From: Adenophora triphylla var. japonica | Lineage: Eukaryota; Streptophyta; Magnoliopsida; Asterales; Campanulaceae | DNA length: 64,000 nt | Reading direction: 5' to 3' | NCBI GenBank assembly: GCA_022495995.1 | Contig: JAFEMH010002512.1 | Span: 124,001-188,000 of the forward strand | Part shown: piece after piece, positions 42,887 through 53,586 of the stretch | Numbering within the stretch: position 1 is the first letter of the stretch | Layout: each line of letters begins with the position of its first letter | Position numbers and translations under genes: made by a program | The notes under the pieces: generated by a model | Database searches by the model: none | What the model was told of the DNA's origin: nothing | The model's input: only the letters and a program-made list of their open reading frames with translations

Positions 42887-43701
42887 CTCCTACGTCCACC
42901 CTCACTGTCAACCTTGACAAGTGAGATCAATCCACTTAAATCTAGTTCCCGTTAAGATTTACAAAGGATTGAATAGGCAAGTTCCTTGAACTTCCTCTTC
43001 CTAATAAGTACAGTCTATTAGGGATTATGCTCTACACTGAGCAAATTACAATTCCCACTTAAAGTCAGTCATAAGGGGTTCTTACAAATCAGTTTATACA
43101 CCTGAGATCAGTTACAAGTGTCTTAATGTTGTTTGATTGTTGGTTGCATGTTGAGAAAGGTTGAAGGTAAGGTTGTAAGAGTTGTGTGTAAAGGGATGAG
43201 GTCTTCAGTCTTGGAGAGTTCCTTTTATAGGCTAGGAAATAGCCGTTGGAGTAGACAAGGAGACAAGGTAGCAAATGCATGTTGGAGTTGCATTTAGAGC
43301 CTTTGTTGACTGGAGAATAATATAGCTGGAATCTGCAACCAAGCATGTGATCTTTATGGAGATGAGCTGGCAACATTTGTATGGAGAGATAGGGCAAGGA
43401 ACATCTTGGTCATCACAGGAATTCTTCATTGCTGCTGATGTTGAAGATCATAGCTGTTTAGGGATGAAGTCTTTGTTGTGAGAGAACCTTAGCTGTCAGA
43501 GCTAAGTTCTTGAGCTGGATGGTTAGATGGTTTGAACAATATGTAATACATCATACTTCATATGTAAATAGATACATTAATGTATATGATTGGTTTTGGG
43601 TTAGATCATTGCAGGATGGTTGAATCGTTGCTGTCCAGTTGATATATATATGTATGTGCAGATGGAGTTGAGGGCATAGCTGTCCAAGGTCATATGTTAT
43701 C
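42887..43701 (-). repeat. B2 3' LTR, inverted part
   Basis: This is the reverse complement of LTR positions about 76 to 896. Its last 440 bp are the inverse of 42448-42886, so the pair can form a long hairpin. The terminal 75 bp of the inverted copy are missing and the sequence changes to unrelated AT-rich repeats at 43702. Confidence 0.9.
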
Positions 43702-44822
43702 TATATGACCTTAATTAATCCAACGCATTACTATCAAACTGACTCATAATTACCATTTCTAATCTTAATTAATCCAACGCATTACTATCAAACTGACTCA
43801 TAATAACCATTTTCTAATCTAAATTAATCCAACGCATTACTAACAAACCGACTAATAATAACCATTTGCTAATCTTAATTAAACCATGTTGATGATTTGG
43901 ACTTGTTACCAATTATGCCAATAAATAAGTCAGTCTAGTTTAGTTTAGTTTAAGAACAATGTCAGAAAATATTATTAACAATTTAATCATATCCTAGTGA
44001 AATCTAAAAAAAATGTTAATGATAACACACCAAATGATTTAATAATAACAATTTTTAAAATTTCTTAATATCTCTATCTAACAGTATCACTTGACATAGC
44101 CAATCCCATAACCTTAAACTTCAATAAATAAGTCAGTTTAAACCATTTTGATGATTTGGACTTGTTACCAATTCTAATCTTAATTAATCCACCGCATTAC
44201 TATCAAACTGACTCATAATAAACATTTTCTAAGCTTAATTAAACCATTTTGATGATTTGGACTTGTCACCAATTCTAATCTTAATTAATCCACCGCATTA
44301 CTAACAAACTGACTCATAATAAAAGGCGAGAAACGCGTTTCTCCTTACTGTATGGAGAAACGGGTTTTTTAATATCCAGAAATCTTCAAAATGAATATCC
44401 AGAAACCTTCAAAATGAATATCCAGAAACTCATTTTGAATGTTTCTGGATACTCATTTTGAATATTTCTGAATATTTATTTGATGGTTTCTGGATATACA
44501 TTTGAAGGTTTCTGGATACTCATTTTATAGTTTCTGGACATGGTCAATTGTATGTTTCTGGATATTCAATTTGGTAGTTCTGGATATTCATTTAATAGTT
44601 TCTGGATATTCATTTTGAAGGTTTCTGGATATTCATTTTGAAGGTTTCGGGATATTAAAAAACCCCGTTTCTCCATACAGTAAGGAGAAACGCGTTTCTC
44701 CTTAGATTTTACGAATAAACATTTTCTAAGCTTAATTACACCATTTTGATGATTTGGACTTGTTACCAATTCTGTCAATAAATAAGTCAGTTTAGTTTAA
44801 GAACAAAGTCAGAAAATATAAA
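43702..44822. repeat. AT-rich 54-bp repeats flanking a foldback element
   Basis: Units of 54-55 bp with the core TTAATTAATCCAACGCATT recur at 43711, 43765, 43820, 44170 and 44281. They alternate with a second segment containing CCATTTTGATGATTTGGACT. The sequence is AT-rich and non-coding, with no link to the flanking copia elements, and is interrupted by the foldback element. Confidence 0.7.
44323..44713. mobile_element. Foldback/MITE-like element
   Basis: The 391-bp element sits in the 54-bp repeats with a putative AATAA TSD (44318-44322 and 44714-44718). The termini are inverted copies of about 50 bp, each opening with a palindrome around GAGAAACGCGTTTCTC. The interior is made of 22-24-bp units TTTCTGGATATTCATTTTG, inverted between the left and right halves. 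No ORF encodes a transposase, so it is non-autonomous. The family is unknown to me. Confidence 0.75.
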
Positions 44823-45784
44823 ACTACTATAGTATTAGAGTTTGTGCCCTAATCAAATTAGGAAACAAGTGTAAACCGCCTCTATGGCTAGTTGTGTCGC
44901 ACGGCAGAACATGCCAGATGGCCAGTTGTATCGCGCTACAGAACAAGCCATATCAGGAACTCTCAATCATTTCTTACTTTGGTTTAACCAATTCATTTTA
45001 GATGTGTGTGACCCAATATGATTATATTATGTTGGCAATGAGCTCGATCATATCGATCCTCATAAGACTTAAGCGGACTCCAGCAAGCCATTATGTCTAC
45101 CCAAATAATATAACGTAAGAGTTCACGTTTCCTATGGTAAACTTCCATTTCTCCCTTTGTCTCACGATGTTATATTGAACACACGTCATGGTCCACGTCA
45201 ACTTGTATTTGTTCAATGCTTTCTCGATCTTGAGTATAATGATAGTCCAATCATATTGGGCTGTGGCCACACGCTTTCATCACTATCACTCATCGAGGGG
45301 CCCAAGCAAAACATCTCTCTTTCGAGGGACAAATTCCATCTTGACTTATCATCCTTCCCATCATGAATCCGATCATGCAAAAGATAGCCTTTATAAATAT
45401 CGTGTTAAGATGTCGTTTGACTAAAATCAAACATGACTTTCATCATATGTAAGGTCATGATAATCTCAGGTCTAGGGACTAAATGAAGTGATCATATGAG
45501 ATTTAATTATGACATTTGACCATGACATAAATCTCATATGGGTCAAGTCCAGTCACTTGTTCACTAACAAGTACCCATAATTTCAATGTGCATCTCCATA
45601 CATATAATAATCATATGATTATCCATTGACAATTATACTAATTATTCTTTTAATAATTAGGGACCGAGATTATTACAATAAATATGCAAACTATATAATA
45701 ATCAAATAATAAACCTAAACGATAAAGATGATACATAAAGGTTTTCAGTTAAACATAACTAAAGCCTAGGGCATTACACCAACA
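44823..45784 (-). repeat. Partial A-type LTR
   Basis: The segment from 45784 (TGTTGGTGTAATGCC on minus) to about 44823 matches the first 950 bp or so of the element A LTR, more diverged toward the left. It joins the B3 gag right after CAAGAAT. No PBS, internal sequence or TSD remains. Confidence 0.85.
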
Positions 45785-46326
45785 ATTCTTGTTGAAGATT
45801 ATAATATATTTTAAGGCATAGGTCTTGGTTTTCAAATATTTTTCCATGGTCAGCAATGGATCTGACAAGGTCCTCAAACCTTGGTCTAGCAGCACTAACC
45901 TTTTCACCAGGGTAGAATTTAAAGTTGTCTAGTTGCCTAAGCAAGTTATACAAATTTTGAGTTATAACACTGGTGTGTTTGGTGAATTTGGTATGTATAA
46001 GTTCCCAGGCTGATTTTGCAGTTGGATCTTTAGCAATGTCTTGTGCTAGAGAGTCATTCACACTCTTTTAAGTATGTTTTTGACTTTAAGATTGGCACTA
46101 ATTAATTGCTTTTCATATTTAGTCCAATTCTTTAGGGATTTCATTTTACTGGCTCCATTATTTGAATCTGGTTGGATTGGATAGGTGACCTCATTTCTAG
46201 TGCATACCAGTTCCAAATATTGTTTGCATCAAGATAGGTTTTGATTTTTGATGCATAAATTTCAAAAGATCCACAGTCATCAATGGGTGGAATGTCTTTC
46301 TCATTATTTCTTCTTGGTTGAGGCAT
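45785..46326 (-). pseudogene. Copia B3 gag fragment
   Basis: The ATG at 46326 opens MPQPRRNNEKD. The Gag core (YNLLRQLDNFKFYPGEKV) is readable, with a stop or frameshift near 46140 and another near 46070. It is cut at the A-type LTR. The remainder of B3 is gone. Confidence 0.88.
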
Positions 46327-46381
46327 GGTGGGTTGAAAGAGGATCCTTCACAAGTTGTTAGACTTTTGGAGGTGAAGACAA

Positions 46382-46393
46382 GCTCTGATACCA
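46382..46393 (-). other. PBS of B3
   Basis: Minus-strand TGGTATCAGAGC, two bases from the LTR at 46396. Confidence 0.88.
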
Positions 46394-46395
46394 AT

Positions 46396-47507
46396 TGAAA
46401 GGCCCTGTGTACTTGTTCAACTAAGAGAAGATCAAGCAGTTAAGCTTTGGCAGCTAAGGTTGAATCTTAGCTTTCAGATATTTAATGGTTAAATTAACAA
46501 AGTATAATGTGCTGCGGAATAAATAAAGTGAAATAATGTAAAGACAAAGTGATTAGTGTAAGTGTGTGTTACTATGTGTGTGTTTGTGTGTGATAATACC
46601 AAAGAACATAAGAATTTTAAGGTGGTTCATAGTTCACTCCTCCTACGTCCAACCTCACTGTCAATCTTGACAAGTGAGCTCAATTCACTATACTCTAGGT
46701 CACTTTAAGAGTTTACAAAGATTGATTAGGCAAGTTCCTTGAACTTCCTCTTTCTAATTAGTACAGTTAATTAGGGATTTGCTTCTCACAAATCAAATTA
46801 CATAGTACACACTTAAAACATAGTCTTAAGTATTTACAAGTTTGATTATATACTTGAAGTATAGTCTCAAGTGTCTGCAGTTTCTTTTTGAAGTTGGTTC
46901 ACAGGTTTGCATGAATGCAAGGGTTTGAGAAAGGTTGCAAAAGGTTGTGTGTTGAGGGGCAAGAGACCAGTTGTTGAGTCTTCCTTTTATTGACTGAGAA
47001 AGACCCGTTGGAGGAGACAAGGCAGTTAATGGTGTAGCTGGAATAGTGTTTGCATTTAGTGCATTGTTGACTGGATATAAACAGGCTGGAATTTGCAACC
47101 CAAGCTCAGAAAATCTTCAAATGGATGACATGGCAATGTTGTTGAGAGTTTTAAGCATAGCACATCTTTGTCATCAATGGAATAGAACATCGCTGTTTAG
47201 TACTGAAGATCTTAGTTGTCAGAGAGATAAATCTCTACTGTTGAGTTCTTAGCTGTCAGTCTTAGCTATTAGATCAAGATTGAGTAGAGGTCATGGTTTG
47301 AGTCTGGTGATATGTAATGATCTCTTTGTAATGATATAACACTTGTTTTATTGGATTGGTTCTCTGATGTTTGCTTGATCATTACTGTCAGCTTGATTTA
47401 TCATACTTGTCTTATCTTGACTGTCTGAGGTTTGTTGCGTATAAAACATATTTTAGATATGTTTCTTTGTCAAAACCAGACTTGACTATGTAGTTACATA
47501 GTTAGGT
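46396..47507 (-). repeat. B3 5' LTR, nearly complete
   Basis: This is closest to the B1 LTR. It stops at ...GTTAGGT without the last seven bases of the family terminus and runs straight into the NIP fragment, so a break removed the outer end and the TSD. Confidence 0.9.
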
Positions 47508-47752
47508 GCCCACATGAACCCGGCCGTCACCTTCACTTTCGCCGCCGTCTAACACTTCCCCTGGAAACAGGTCCATTTTCTACATGCAGCTGATTATATT
47601 TTTGATTTCCTTGTCTCTTTAAGATTATGCTCCTCCCCTCCCTTTTAAAAATAAAAAAAATACTCCCAGTGGTCCATAACATTAAACATCAAACTAACTT
47701 CTTTATCCAATGATTGACAATATTAATATCAATTTCACACTGCCATAAAAAT
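47508..47752 (+). pseudogene. NIP aquaporin fragment, copy 2
   Basis: This copy has the last 63 bp of the same exon as 30353-30446 and intron to 47752. CGA has become TAA within the exon (GCCGTCTAACAC), so it is non-functional. It keeps the extra C that copy 1 lost (TTCCCCTGGAAACAG|GT). About 25 bp of intron beyond the B2 insertion point of copy 1 are preserved here (AATTTCACACTGCC). Confidence 0.72.
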
Positions 47753-50022
47753 AAATGCTGGGGAGGCAGTTTGCATGCCAAACTTTTTGATCATGTCCCT
47801 TGTATACTTGGCTTGATTAATGAAGATCCCTTCCTTCATTTGCTTGACTTGAAGACCTAGAAAGAATGTGAGCTCACCAATCATGCTCATCTCAAATTGA
47901 TTCTTCATAATTTCTCCAAATTCAGTGCACAAGTCTTCATTTGATGAACAAAAGATGATGTCATCAACATAGACTTGGATAAGTAGATGGTCTTCTCCAT
48001 ATTTCTTGATAAATAGAGTGTTATCAATATGGACCTTGGTAAATCCTTTGCCAAGGAGGTATTTAGATAGGGTATCATACCAAGCCCTAGGAGCTTGCTT
48101 AAGCCCATACAAGTCTTTGTCTAACTTATATACATGATCTGGAAATTTTGGATGCTCAAAGCCAGGGGGTTGAGATACAAACACATTTTCATTCAATATT
48201 TCATTTAGGAAGGCACTTTTGACATTCATTTGGAACACCTTCATCTTCTTGAATGAAGCATAGGGAAGGAATAGCCTTATAGCTTCCGGTCTTGCAACAG
48301 GTGCAAATATTTCATCATAGTCAATTCCTTCTTCTTGTCAGTACCCTTGAGCCACTAATTTGGCTTTATTTCATACCACCATACCTTCTTCATTCATCTT
48401 GTTTCTATAAACCCATCTTGTCCCAATGACAGTTTGGTTTTTGGGTTTGGGAACAAGCTTCCAAACTTTGTTTCTTTCAAATTGTTCCAATTCTTCTTCC
48501 ATTGCTTCAATCCAATCAGGGTCTTGAAGGGCTTCATTGATCTTCTTTGGTTCAATTTGAGAGATGAAGGCACTCAATAAAGAGTCATAAACAAGCATGT
48601 TTGGAGGAATATCCATCTTATGTATTGGAAGGTCAATAAAGATGTTTTTGTTTGGAGGGATGGTATGGGTGATAGTTTCAGGTTGAGTAGTAGGTGGATT
48701 TGTGTTGTAGCAAGGTTGGATGGGGTTATTTTCAAGGGAAATTTGATGGCTGGATGAAGGTAAGCTGTCAGGTGCACCATAGCTGTCAGATGCACCTTTG
48801 TTGTTGGGAAGGGATTCTTGGCTGTCAGACCCAACAGGTTGTTTATTAGTGTCTTTGGGCACCATGTAAGGTAGGAAAGGTGAATCTTCTTCATGGATGA
48901 GTTTTGAGGGGTCATGCACAGGAGACACTTCTGGTAGATTGTTTGAATTACCAACAACTTCATCAAAATCACAAAGTTCAGTGTGGTTTTGATCATTGTT
49001 TTCATGAAAGTCAACATGGATTGATTCTTCCACAACAAGTCTTCTTTTGTTGTAAACTCTGTAGGCTTTGCTGGTATTAGAGTATCCAAGAAAGATTCCT
49101 TCATCACTTTTGGAGTCAAACTTATCAAGGTTGCTTTTCCCATTGTTGTGTATGAAGCATCTACTTCCAAAGCCATGGAAGTAGGAAATGGTTGGAGTTC
49201 TACCATTCCATAGCTCATAGGGAGTCTTGGAGTGGAATTTGTTGATGAGGGTCTTGTTCTGGACATACACAGCAGTGGTGACTGCTTCTCCCCAAAAGTA
49301 TTTAGGGAGGTTGTTCTCTGACAACATAGTTCTTAATGCTTCACAAATTGTTCTATTCTTTCTTTTAGCAACTCCATTTTGCTGTGGTGTTCTAGGAGCA
49401 GAAAAGTTGTGCTCAATCCCTTTTTGATCACAATATTCTTCAACACCTGTGTTTTCAAATTCTTTCCCATGGTCAGACCTGATTTTGATAATGGAGAGTC
49501 CTTTTTGGTTTTGAATTTTGTTGAACAGTTTGACTAGTTGTTCCAAGGTTTCTCTTTTGGATTCAAGAAGGATGATCCAAGTAAATCAAGTGTAGTCATC
49601 AACTACCACTAGAGAGTATCTCTTTCCACCAAGAGATCTAGTTCTGATTGGTCCAAAAAGATCCATGTGGAGTAATTGAAGGGGTTTTAAGGTATCCAAT
49701 CTGGTTTTGGCAGTGAAGGAGGTTTTCTTTTGCTTTCCACATTGACAGGTCTTGCACAGCTTGTCCTTTTTGAAGGGTATTTGGGTAGGCCTTTTACTAG
49801 ATTTAGGTTGGCTAATTTGGAGATACTTTTGAGGTTAAGGTGAGCCAATCTTTTGTGCCAAAGCCATGACATATCAGATTGACTATAGGAGAGTAGGCAA
49901 TGGGCATCTGATGATTCAACAACTTCTAGGTTTAGACAGTAGAGGTTGCCTTTTCTGATTCCAGTGAGAATTGACTTATTGTTGACATCTTTGACAGTGC
50001 AGTGGTTTTTGGAACATACAAC
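47753..50022 (-). pseudogene. pol: Copia B4 pol, distal part (integrase and RT)
   Basis: Minus strand, in order: the stretch after protease, the HHCC motif (WLWHKRLAHLNLKS), integrase (DHGKEFENTGVEEYCDQKG; TPQQNGVAKRKNRT), a 390-codon open piece (49546-48371) that runs into RT (GTRWVYRNKMNEEG), then RT residues [22 protein letters not shown] and YVDDIIFCSS. Compared with B2, catalytic-region changes and several stops near 48300-48370 and 49560-49690 inactivate it. It ends after QTASPA at the NIP junction; RNase H and the extra ORFs are absent. Confidence 0.9.
50018..50022. repeat. TSD ACAAC, left copy (element D)
   Basis: ACAAC before D and ACAGC after it (61314-61318), one base different. 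The B2 sequence at the matching place carries the pentamer once. Confidence 0.8.
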
Positions 50023-50425
50023 TATTAGTACCCGGTCCGAAAAAAGGGACTGAAGTGCAATTCGGGAAAATCTGGGACTAAAATGGCATTTGGAAGCTTT
50101 TGGACCAAATCGGAATTTATGGAAAATTCAGGGACTAAACGGGAAATATGGAAATTTTGGACGAATTTGATATATAAAAATTCTTGGGATTAAATGAAAA
50201 ATAAAATTCCAAAGAGCGAAGTGCAAAAGAAGTCATTTCAGTGGCCAAAGTGGACTTGGAAATAGCGGAGACGAAACGAATATTTATTAGATACAAACAA
50301 AGGCCAATGCTTTGCTGAAGTGGCCGAGCTTTGGGGCCAAGGCAATGAAAGGAGGGCCGGCCAGATGGGCCAGCTGGGGCCAAGGCAGGGCCATTTGGGC
50401 CAAGCTCATAAAATTAAACACTTGG

Positions 50426-50500
50426 CCGATCGACCATTGTCCACTGCCGCCAGATTCTTCCTTTTTGTGCCGATCGAACCTTATTTTTAAGGCCGATCGA
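50426..50500 (+). promoter_or_regulatory. Three CCGATCGA sites upstream of the D LTR TATA box
   Basis: CCGATCGA occurs at 50426, 50470 and 50493, 56-130 bp before TATATAAA. The 3' LTR keeps the last two; its first site reads TCGATCGA. They are candidate cis-elements. Confidence 0.5.
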
Positions 50501-50555
50501 CCCTTTCAGTTTTCCCACATCACTTTCGTAACCGTTCCTCCCCAATTCCTTTCAC

Positions 50556-50563
50556 TATATAAA
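50556..50563 (+). promoter_or_regulatory. TATA box of D LTR
   Basis: TATATAAA followed by CCCCACTCC; the copy in the 3' LTR is at 60400-60407. The likely start of the element RNA is about 30 bp downstream. Confidence 0.7.
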
Positions 50564-50609
50564 CCCCACTCCGCCTCACACTTTAAACACAGAATTATTC
50601 TACGGAAAA

Positions 50610-50662
50610 CTCAAGACAAAACTTGAGGTTTCCTCCATAGAAAACTTGAGACTAAACTCGAG
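50610..50662 (+). other. LTR hairpins with 6-base loops
   Basis: CTCAAG-ACAAAA-CTTGAG (50610-50627) and CTTGAG-ACTAAA-CTCGAG (50645-50662) lie just downstream of the TATA box, followed by CGAG-ACTACA-CTTG near 50711. They would fold in the RNA 5' end. The same design is amplified at 59033-59510. Confidence 0.65.
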
Positions 50663-51470
50663 TTTTCTAAGTCTAAATATTTTCTCAACACACAATTCAC
50701 TCGGAAGAAACGAGACTACACTTGTTTTGCCCGCAGTTCTTCCTACTCTCTTCGAATCTTCATAGATTCAATCCAAAAGCCTTGCCATCATTAGGTAAGT
50801 CTTCTGTTTATTTTTCCGTCTTTATTATCGTCTTTATTATTATGCTAGATTTATTATTTGCATGCTTAGTATTTTAATTACTTTATTTCTTGCTTATGTC
50901 ATATATGCTAGATTTAGGGTTGTTTTAATATATTTAAATATGCAATAGCCGAGGATGATCTAGGGTTTCGCCAAGAAACCCAATGGATCTAGGAACTATT
51001 TCTTTCCTTCCACCTTAGTTATAATTATCCCATGATCAACAATCCCCAAGGATGAACGTTGATTAGTGCACCTTCCGAGGGCCTAACTCAAAGGTTCTAG
51101 GGTGTGATCATCAATTAATTCTTTCTCTCCCCTCCTCCTTATGCATGATCCCGTTTCTTCTATCTATTCCTGTAAACACCGCACACAACCAACACCCCAC
51201 ATGCTAGAAAGACCGATCCGTCGGGCAATAGGAGTGATATCGTTTCTTCTTCTGTTGTAACTTGACCCCCGAACCCAATTACATGTTTAGCCTTTTTTCA
51301 AAGCTTTGGGCTATATCAAAGTGGCGTGGCGACTCTCAAAATTAAACTAATATTTTAATATGGTTTAAATCGAGTGTCACTAAATGAATATCCTATTTCG
51401 ATCCGACTTTATATAATTATTTATTTCAAACTTCCGAATGCGCGTTGCATCGGGACGGGGTATTCACAAA

Positions 51471-51488
51471 GGGCGACTACTGGGACTG
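51471..51488 (+). other. PBS-like site of D
   Basis: GGGCGACTACTGGGACTG, two bases after the LTR, resembles the arginine-tRNA-type PBS of C (TGGCGACTCCGC) but with mismatches. Confidence 0.55.
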
Positions 51489-52200
51489 CTTTGAAATCTT
51501 TTTCAAACTAAGTGGGTCAGACTTTCGTTTTCTTGTATGGTGTTGTATTTTACTTCCTTTTTCTTTTTCTCCTATTCTTAACTGTTGCATTGCATGCATG
51601 CATCTCATAAAAAAAATCTTTCTCTTTTTTCCTTAAAAAGAATTAGACTTTTTACCTCACACTACCACTAGAGTCCGTGTCACACTGCACAGCTACCCCT
51701 TAACCCTTCGGAGAAGCCAAAGTGCGGGAAGTGTGGTGATCATGTTGCCTCCCTTCCGAGTCTCACTTGGCCATCCACTCATCAGTGCGCTTCGGCTGCA
51801 CGGTGGGAGCCTGAAATCTAACCCTTGTGTCACCCACTTTGCTAAGAATACACTCCTTGTGACCGGTTGGTTTGACTAGCTTTTTCATGTAGACAATTAA
51901 TAAGGTCTTTATGTTGAGTCACTACGAATCAGTGATATCTCAAGATCTATAGAGAGAAAAGAGCACAAAAAATTTGATTTCCTTTTAAAAGGATGTGCCA
52001 TGTAAGGTCGAGTGCTTGTTAAAAGATCTTGTCTTATCATAGGTCTGTAGTACTTCCCATAAATATCATCTTAAATGTCTATATGAGACGGTTAGTCGTT
52101 AGGATCCACCACTTTAGGACCTTTAGTTAGTTGCGAAAAAGGGGTATCCCTTCCAACCAAGAGTAGGTTCTATAAAATAGAGGGCTTTTTTGTAAATAAA
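51489..52200 (+). other. D leader, non-coding
   Basis: This leader of about 700 bp has no credible ORF, a CT-rich start (51540-51650) and no repeat that I can name. Confidence 0.6.
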
Positions 52201-52211
52201 GTGCTTAACTA

Positions 52212-52640
52212 TCCCTCATTTCTAGGACCCCCCGAGGTCCGCTCTTCATTTCTAGGACCCTCCGAGGTCCGCTCTTCATTTCTAGGACCCTCCGAGGTCC
52301 GCTCTTCATTTCTAGGACCCTCCGAGGTCCGCTCTTCATTCCTAGGACCCTCCGAGGTCCGCTCTTCATTTCTAGGACCCTCCGAGATCCACTCCTCATT
52401 TCTAGGACCCTCTGAGGTCCGCTCTTCATTTCTAGGACCCTCCGAGGTCCGCTCCTCATTTCTAGGACCCTTCGAGGTCCGCTCCTCATTTCTAGGACCC
52501 TCCGAGGTCCACTCCTTATTTCTAGGACCCTCCGAGGTCCACTCCTCATTTCTAGGACCCTCCGAGGTCCACTCTCCATTTCTAGGACCCTCCGAGGTCC
52601 GCTCTTTACTTCTTGAACCCTTCAAGGTCCACACCCTCTA
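52212..52640 (+). repeat. 30-bp minisatellite with GGACC-N6-GGTCC hairpins, about 14 units
   Basis: Fourteen 30-bp units carry GGACCCTCCGAGGTCC, an inverted repeat of 5-bp arms around 6 bases, mostly CTCCGA. Open frames on both strands are a consequence of the 30-base period. Confidence 0.93.
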
Positions 52641-52669
52641 CTGCGGACCGCTCTAGGATCAGTCTCTCT

Positions 52670-53240
52670 ATCTTGGACCGTTCAAGGTCCACTCTTTGAC
52701 CCTTCGTGGTGCTCTTCCTATACTATGTCCACTCTCCCAATCTTGGACCATTCAAGGTCCCCTTCTCATATCTTGGGCCGTTCAAGGTCCGCTCCTCTTC
52801 TCTTGGACCCTTTAAGGTCCACTCCTCTTCTCTTGGACCCTTCAAGGTTCACTCCTCTTCTCTTGGACCCTTTAAGGTCCACTCCTCTTCTCTTGGACCC
52901 TTCAAGGTTCACTCCTCTTCTCTTGGACCCTTTAAGGTCCACTCCTCTTCTCTTGGACCCTTTAAGGTCCACTCCTCTTCTCTTGGACCCTTTAAGGTCC
53001 ACTCCTCATCTCTTGGACCCTTCAAGGTCCACACTCCCCATATCTTGGACCGTTCAAGGTCCGCTCTTCTACTTTGTACCATTCAAGGTCCACTCCTCAA
53101 TTTAGGACCCTTCGAGTTCCACTCTCTCTATCTAGGACCATTAAAGGTCCACCCTTCCACCTGCGACTCTTCAAGGTCCACCCTCATCTCTTGGACCATC
53201 CATGGTCCACTCCTCTACCTTAGACCCCCATGGTCTACAA
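52670..53240 (+). repeat. 30-bp minisatellite, second type, about 11 units plus diverged copies
   Basis: Units with GGACCCTTTAAGGTCC or GGACCCTTCAAGGTCC: the same arms and loop size as the first array but another loop and spacer (CTCCTCTTCTCTT). Units become irregular after 53040. Confidence 0.92.
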
Positions 53241-53586
53241 GTTAGGACCCTTCAAAGTTCTACCTCTCATCTCTTGAACCTTCCATAGTCTGCTCCCTTA
53301 GCCTTAAAACCATCCATAGTTTAGATCCTTTATCTCTAGCACCCTTCAGCCAAAGACCCACCTAGATCAAACCTCTCTCGACCCATATAGATCAAACCAC
53401 CATCTAGGGCCTACCTAAGCCAACTTACCAAGTCCGATTAGCTCATCTAGATCACCCTCACTTATATTTGACCAAGGATCGAGTCATCTTCCTCTCCCTT
53501 TTTCACCAAACGGACTCTTTTACATTCATCCTCTCTCTTTCTCTAAACTTAAACCTGGTTGTATCATCAATCGGGGCCCCCTCGAA

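Larger units (their letters stand above)
30606..43701 (+). mobile_element. Copia B2: SIRE-like element with extra ORFs
   Basis: The element has a 5' LTR (30606-31742), copia PBS, open gag, broken protease-integrase-RT-RNase H in copia order, 5 kb of further internal DNA with a divergent ORF pair, a polypurine tract and a rearranged 3' LTR. Integrase before RT shows Ty1/copia. RT residues such as [15 protein letters not shown] and [18 protein letters not shown], the large size and the extra region 3' of pol fit the SIRE/Maximus lineage. No TSD can be assigned because the right end is rearranged. Confidence 0.9.
50023..51468 (+). repeat. 5' LTR of element D
   Basis: It starts TATTAGTACCCGG (the TG has mutated to TA; the 3' copy has TG) and ends GGTATTCACA. 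It includes three CCGATCGA sites, a TATATAAA box and hairpins with a 6-base loop in the transcribed part. Confidence 0.95.

Noticed and set aside
43089..43397. 102-codon ORF also seen at 30989
   Set aside because: It lies inside the family B LTR, repeated with it, without start context or domain.
52201..53245. Long ORFs on both strands (151, 179, 141 and 126 codons) with 10-residue repeats
   Set aside because: The 30-bp period is a multiple of three, so every frame without a stop in one unit stays open. No start context, domain or conservation supports a protein.
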